From a bacterium (GTDB lineage Bacteria; Bacteroidota; Ignavibacteria; SZUA-365): 64,000 nt of DNA. Position 1 is the stretch's first letter, and every line of letters starts with the position of its first letter. The translations under genes and the position numbers were made by a program. Below are positions 60,527 to 64,000 of the stretch, piece after piece. The stretch lies in the NCBI GenBank assembly GCA_020444325.1, contig JAHLLD010000017.1, positions 24,689 to 88,688 on the forward strand, read 5' to 3'. The notes below the pieces were generated by a model. It saw only the letters and a list, made by a program, of their open reading frames with translations, did no database searches and had not been told where the DNA came from.

Positions 60527-60991
60527 TCAGATATCAGTCTGTGCATCCCTGATCGCTTCGAGGGCTTCGACGTCGGCCAGATCCCTTGTCCTTCCTGTGG
60601 ACCGTTTATTCGTAATCAAGTCTTCAACAGGAGGAACGTGCACGTCGATCCCATCGACATTCACGACAGTCGAGCGAGCGTACACTTCGTTGAATTCAAG
60701 GCCGGTTACCGATGTTAGAATGTCAATGCGCCGGGGGGCAATACCGATCTGGAAGACGGTCCCTTCTTCTTCGAAATCGCGGTGTGTGACCTCGTGCAGC
60801 GGTGCTCCAAAACGTTGAAGCGCAGTGAGCACCGCCTCTGCGTTCTGCGGGGATGGCATGACCCAGAGGTCAATATCCATCGTTGCACGCAGGTAACCGT
60901 GTACTGCAAGAGCATAGGCGCCGACGAGAAGGAATTCAACCTTCTCTTCGGACAAGATGCGTAACATGTCTCTGTAGTCTTCGTTCAGCAT
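60527..60991 (-). CDS. Nucleotidyltransferase (AbiEii/MNT-like)
   Basis: This 154-residue protein has a minimal nucleotidyltransferase core: VEFLLVGAYALAVHGYLRATMDIDLWV, with the G-x-x-A-L motif and the DIDL aspartates, followed by RRIDILTSV carrying a third acidic residue and VPPVEDLITNKRSTGRTRDLADVEAL. Such proteins, about 150-200 residues long, occur as toxins or antitoxins beside a small helical partner. Here the partner gene overlaps its start by 56 bp. It sits about 50 bp after junction D, in the same place within unit 4 as AbiEii holds in unit 2. Confidence 0.82.
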   Translation of the reverse strand: MLNEDYRDMLRILSEEKVEFLLVGAYALAVHGYLRATMDIDLWVMPSPQNAEAVLTALQRFGAPLHEVTHRDFEEEGTVFQIGIAPRRIDILTSVTGLEFNEVYARSTVVNVDGIDVHVPPVEDLITNKRSTGRTRDLADVEALEAIRDAQTDI

Positions 60992-61133
60992 CGAAGTCCT
61001 TGTTCAGAGATGCGAGTTCCAGCGTGAGCAGCCAGACCTGGTTGATACGCTCTTCCGCTGTGCCGCGTACGCGATCCTCGGGAGGGCTGTCTGACAGGCG
61101 TGACAATCTGGTACGTTTCCGATCCATGAACAT
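60936..61133 (-). CDS. Small helical partner of the nucleotidyltransferase
   Basis: This protein of about 65 residues is charged and helical (DRKRTRLSRLSDSPPEDRVRGTAEERINQVWLLTLELASLNKDFDAERRLQRHVTHLVRREG). It resembles the short proteins often encoded just before nucleotidyltransferases of this type (pattern PPEERV...W.LTLE..SL...DAE.RLQRHV). GGAG lies about 9 bp before the ATG at 61133; an alternative start is the Met at 61127. It overlaps the next gene by 56 bp. A toxin-antitoxin pairing is inferred from layout. Confidence 0.6.
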   Translation of the reverse strand: MFMDRKRTRLSRLSDSPPEDRVRGTAEERINQVWLLTLELASLNKDFDAERRLQRHVTHLVRREG

Positions 61134-61242
61134 AATGTACATCTCCGTTGACACAACGGCAATAACGATGGGCATCACCCTCGACTGCATCGTCTACCAG
61201 GACGTCCACGACCGCAACTGCCGGATCCGTGATCAGAGCGAT

Positions 61243-63216
61243 TCACAGACGCAGCAGATGCTTTACAAAAATACGATCACCGATGGAGATGACAGCCGTG
61301 TAGCTCCCCGGCAGCACAGTGGAAACATCAAGGCTCTCGGAGATGCTTCCGTCAGCGCGTACCGTGACCGCCTTCTCCGTGACAAGCGTGCCGTCGGAGG
61401 CATACAGTCTGAGTCTGCCTCGTGCTGCGCTGCGGATGCTCTGCAGCTGTCCGGTGAGCTGCACCTGTTGCGATGCGGGCTGCGGAAAGAGACTCACGAT
61501 ATCACGTCTGCGAAGCAGAGGATTGCAGATGCCGTCCACGTACACTCGCGAGAAAAGGGAATCGGCATCCTCGCAGCAGCGGGCGTACGCGGTGAGTTTC
61601 GGCACGGTCACGTGGTCGCGAAGCACATCCCTGGTGATCGGCGTACGGAAGCGCAGCACCATGCAGGGGGTCCCACTCGGATTCACTGGCACGCCCTCCA
61701 CCAGCAGTATCCCCTGCTCCGACAGTTCGGTGCGGAAATCCCACCCGGCATCGCTCGAAACGACGTCACTGAATACGAGTACACTGCTGTCATAACGCAC
61801 TTCGCCGCGCAGCTGCGACGGCTGTCCGCCGAAGAATTCCCAGCACACGTTCACGTCCAACTCCTCTCCGCTCGGCGCGATTACAACCGTGTCGATATGC
61901 GCGATGAGCGTCTCCTCGCACTGACAGATTTCCATCACGAATCCGTCCTGCGTCACCGTGTTGGGGCACCCGCTCGTGAGCGTTAAACTGTCGATCTGGA
62001 TATGCACCACACGACTGCTTGCCGCTGCAAGGGCACGCATGGAGATGCCGACGAGGTGTCCGGTCTCAAGTCCGGGATAGACGTATTCGGCACGGAAGCG
62101 GTATGTGCCCGGCCGCAGCTCGATGAGTTGGACAGCGGTGTTCTGCGTGATGGTTCCAAGCGTAACCGGCGTAAGCGCCGTGTGTTCGAGCAGCTCCGGA
62201 TCGGTACGCAGGAGGAACTCGAATGAGAGCGGGAGTTCTCGCGGGACGCGGGGTTCGAGATCCACGTAAACAATACCGCGCTGGCCGGGAGTGAGACGCG
62301 CAGGACCGGACACGCGCAGGTGCAGCTGATCCGGACGCCAGGGCGATGTGAACAACGTATCCGCCTCAGCCACTTCCCCTCGATACTGGGCAGTGACATG
62401 CAGGGCACGAAGACTATCCGTGCAGTTCGTTTCCCAGGTGATCACGCAGTTCTGTGTGAGTATCTCCTCGCCTATCTCGCGCAGCAGTGCTGCGAGCTGC
62501 GCCGGAGCGTAGACGCGCTGATAATAGCCGCCTGATCGCCGCGCCACGTCCTCCATGACTCCCTGGCTCATCATGTTGCTGCCGTACCCGATCATGAACA
62601 GTGTGATGTTCTGCACCAGGATCGCATCCGCCACATCTTCAGGCCGTTCCGACGAACCATTGTCCACTCCATCGGTAAACACCAGCAGAAATTTTCTCGC
62701 AGCGGGATGTGCGGCGAGATCCTGCAGGGCGATGCTCATGGTGTGATAGATGGGCGTATTGGCTCCAAGCGAGAGATTACCGATCGCTGTTTCCAGTGAT
62801 GGGATATCCCCGGTGAAATCAATCACGCGCTCCCCGCCATTCGAAAAGTGATAGATGGCGGCTTCGTCTCCGAGACCGAGCATGCGCACAACGGAGAGGG
62901 CACCCGTTTTCAGGCTGTCGAAATCCACTCCCGTCATCGAACCGGAGTTATCCAGCACCAGCGCCACCGCCGTGCCTGTCGCCGTGTCGGGACACCAGAT
63001 ATCAGCGGGGATGGACTGTCCGTTCTCGATCACGGAGAGCGAGAGTCCCTGCGTCGACAGTAGCTGCGCACCGTTCCACCGCACCGCCGCCTCCATTTTC
63101 ATGCGTGGGAGCCGTGAGGCATCGATGGATTCTATCGATACGCTCAGGGGCTGGGCGACAGCAGGGATGGCTACCAGTAGAAGCATCACGGACGCTATTG
63201 CCGTTTGGAGTCTCAT
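61243..63216 (-). CDS. VWA-domain T9SS protein V2
   Basis: This 657-residue protein is nearly identical to V1 but complete. It has a signal peptide (AIASVMLLLVAIPAVAQ) and a VWA domain with MIDAS motif DNSGSM at residues 89-94 and FTDGVDNGS. Beta-rich modules include CQCEETLIAHIDT, LDVNVCWEFFGGQPSQLRGEVRYDSSVLVF (cohesin-like) and TPITRDVLRDHVTV. A T9SS type A end follows (VSLFPQPASQQVQLTGQL, LRLYASDGTLVTEKAVTV, VLPGSYTAVISIGDRIFVKHLLRL). It starts with ATG at 63216, overlapping the stop of S2 by 4 bp (ATGA). A VWA domain suggests metal-dependent protein binding at the surface. Co-translation with an Asp-box propeller in both units suggests that the two act together. Confidence 0.85.
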   Translation of the reverse strand: MRLQTAIASVMLLLVAIPAVAQPLSVSIESIDASRLPRMKMEAAVRWNGAQLLSTQGLSLSVIENGQSIPADIWCPDTATGTAVALVLDNSGSMTGVDFDSLKTGALSVVRMLGLGDEAAIYHFSNGGERVIDFTGDIPSLETAIGNLSLGANTPIYHTMSIALQDLAAHPAARKFLLVFTDGVDNGSSERPEDVADAILVQNITLFMIGYGSNMMSQGVMEDVARRSGGYYQRVYAPAQLAALLREIGEEILTQNCVITWETNCTDSLRALHVTAQYRGEVAEADTLFTSPWRPDQLHLRVSGPARLTPGQRGIVYVDLEPRVPRELPLSFEFLLRTDPELLEHTALTPVTLGTITQNTAVQLIELRPGTYRFRAEYVYPGLETGHLVGISMRALAAASSRVVHIQIDSLTLTSGCPNTVTQDGFVMEICQCEETLIAHIDTVVIAPSGEELDVNVCWEFFGGQPSQLRGEVRYDSSVLVFSDVVSSDAGWDFRTELSEQGILLVEGVPVNPSGTPCMVLRFRTPITRDVLRDHVTVPKLTAYARCCEDADSLFSRVYVDGICNPLLRRRDIVSLFPQPASQQVQLTGQLQSIRSAARGRLRLYASDGTLVTEKAVTVRADGSISESLDVSTVLPGSYTAVISIGDRIFVKHLLRL

Positions 63217-64000
63217 TTCACCATTACCTTCGTGTTTGCAACGCCGCTTCCCGTCACCAAGCGCAGCATGTACACCCCGCGCTCGAGTCCGATGGTGGAC
63301 CATTGCACGGTTCGCCGGGTGACAGTGACCTCAGCATCCAACACCACCGCCCTCCTACGGCCAAGGAGATCATAGAGCTCGATGCGGACGGGTCCCGGCC
63401 GGGTGCATTCGAGCTCGGTATTCATCATCCCACCCTGCGACACCGGCTGTGGCCAAGTGGAGAGGATGCGTGGGGATTGCGGCAAGGACGGTGTGACGTT
63501 CGTCCAGTTGATGCCGCCGTTGGTGGTTTTAAGGATGGAGAATTGAGTTGTTACCCATGCGACGTCATAGTTATCTGAATAGATCCCGTAACCAGCATAA
63601 CCGTAGAGCTCACCCTCAACTGAGTAGGTTCTCCATTCGTCCGTCGATGATATAAAAAACTTATTCCCCAAGGAGCCCAATCCGAAACTGTTACCTGTTT
63701 GATCGATATTACCGATCATCATACCGTACTGGATCACATCTATAGAATCCCAGTGCGCACCGGCATCCGTACTTTTCAGCAATTTCCACCGCTGTGAATC
63801 TCTCTCCTGGTAATGCAGAAATACTGCCCCCTCGCCAGTGAGGATAATACCTTGCGCATCCAGTGTCTTAGGTGCCTCGACAACACTGCGCCAGGACATA
63901 CCCCCATCGTTACTGACTGCTATCTTGCTTTTGGTAATTGCGTAACAATCTGGATACCCTGATATATCAATGGCCCCGCGGCCGATCATTTCCAGACTCA
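63213..64000 (-). CDS. Asp-box propeller protein with T9SS domain (S2), N-terminal part outside the window
   Basis: The frame is open to the right edge, giving the last 262 or so residues. It carries Asp-box units (VSNDGGMSWRSV, STDAGAHWDSI, TTNGGINWTNV) and the same T9SS type A end as S1 (STWPQPVSQGGMMNTELEC, LYDLLGRRRAVV, LERGVYMLRLVTGSGVANTKVMVK). The last 90 residues are almost the same as in S1, while the blades before them differ at many positions. It is coupled to V2 by a 4-bp overlap. Confidence 0.82.
   Translation of the reverse strand, partial: SLEMIGRGAIDISGYPDCYAITKSKIAVSNDGGMSWRSVVEAPKTLDAQGIILTGEGAVFLHYQERDSQRWKLLKSTDAGAHWDSIDVIQYGMMIGNIDQTGNSFGLGSLGNKFFISSTDEWRTYSVEGELYGYAGYGIYSDNYDVAWVTTQFSILKTTNGGINWTNVTPSLPQSPRILSTWPQPVSQGGMMNTELECTRPGPVRIELYDLLGRRRAVVLDAEVTVTRRTVQWSTIGLERGVYMLRLVTGSGVANTKVMVK

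Overview
The window looks like a chromosomal segment of a Gram-negative member of the FCB group (Bacteroidota, Ignavibacteriota or a relative). The evidence is several large secreted proteins ending in type A type-IX-secretion (T9SS) sorting domains, a MsbA/O-antigen type envelope cluster, a DUF2795 protein, a RicT/PSP1 protein, and one exact Bacteroidota-type promoter (TTTG-19 bp-TAnnTTTG) at 9554-9584. The genus cannot be named from this sequence alone.

Positions 1-40800 are ordinary chromosome. 1-2471: 3' part of pyruvate:ferredoxin oxidoreductase and a DHODH-like flavoprotein. 2585-7600: a SET-domain methyltransferase and a large T9SS protein. 7600-9670: mntP and mtgA, embedded in dispersed hairpin repeats and CAATCTG-type arrays. 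9673-13932: an LTxxQ-like lipoprotein, isocitrate dehydrogenase, a small cytochrome c and a homogentisate-dioxygenase-like bicupin. 13969-23811 (minus): a tightly packed run of glycosyltransferases (GT9, GT2), a MsbA-like ABC exporter, an O-antigen ligase, a Cys-rich small protein, DUF2795, a BamA/TamA-like porin, holB and ricT. 23915-31235: a T9SS protein, two tandem FN3 lipoproteins, an alpha/beta hydrolase, a DASS transporter and an outer-membrane protein. 31259-39410: a heme-binding DUF3365 lipoprotein, a putative molybdenum carrier, then four plus-strand electron-transfer genes: a NapC/NirT-like cytochrome with 7 heme motifs, a 13-heme cytochrome fused to cytochrome b, a 19-heme membrane-anchored cytochrome, and a separate cytochrome b. 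39520-40757: DUF1634 and TauE/SafE.

From tRNA-Arg(TCT) at 40805-40878 to the right end the architecture changes. A 47-bp piece of that tRNA (anticodon loop to 5' end plus 7 bp) recurs exactly at 46909, 54472 and 60322. The copies are flanked by conserved non-coding arms: a left arm of about 120-150 bp and a right arm of 108 bp, both rich in GTTCAG motifs. They divide the region into at least four units of about 6.1, 7.6, 5.9 and more than 3.7 kb. All recognised genes in the units are on the minus strand, facing the tRNA. Units 1 and 3 each carry one giant T9SS-exported beta-propeller/repeat protein, with a nearly constant C-terminal part and a divergent N-terminal part. Units 2 and 4 each carry nucleotidyltransferase genes of the AbiE/NTase type next to the tRNA fragment, followed by a coupled pair: a VWA T9SS protein and an Asp-box propeller T9SS protein. 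The junctions read like the attL, attP-like and attR products of repeated site-specific integration at one tRNA, but no recombinase is visible in the window. I regard this array as the most novel content here.
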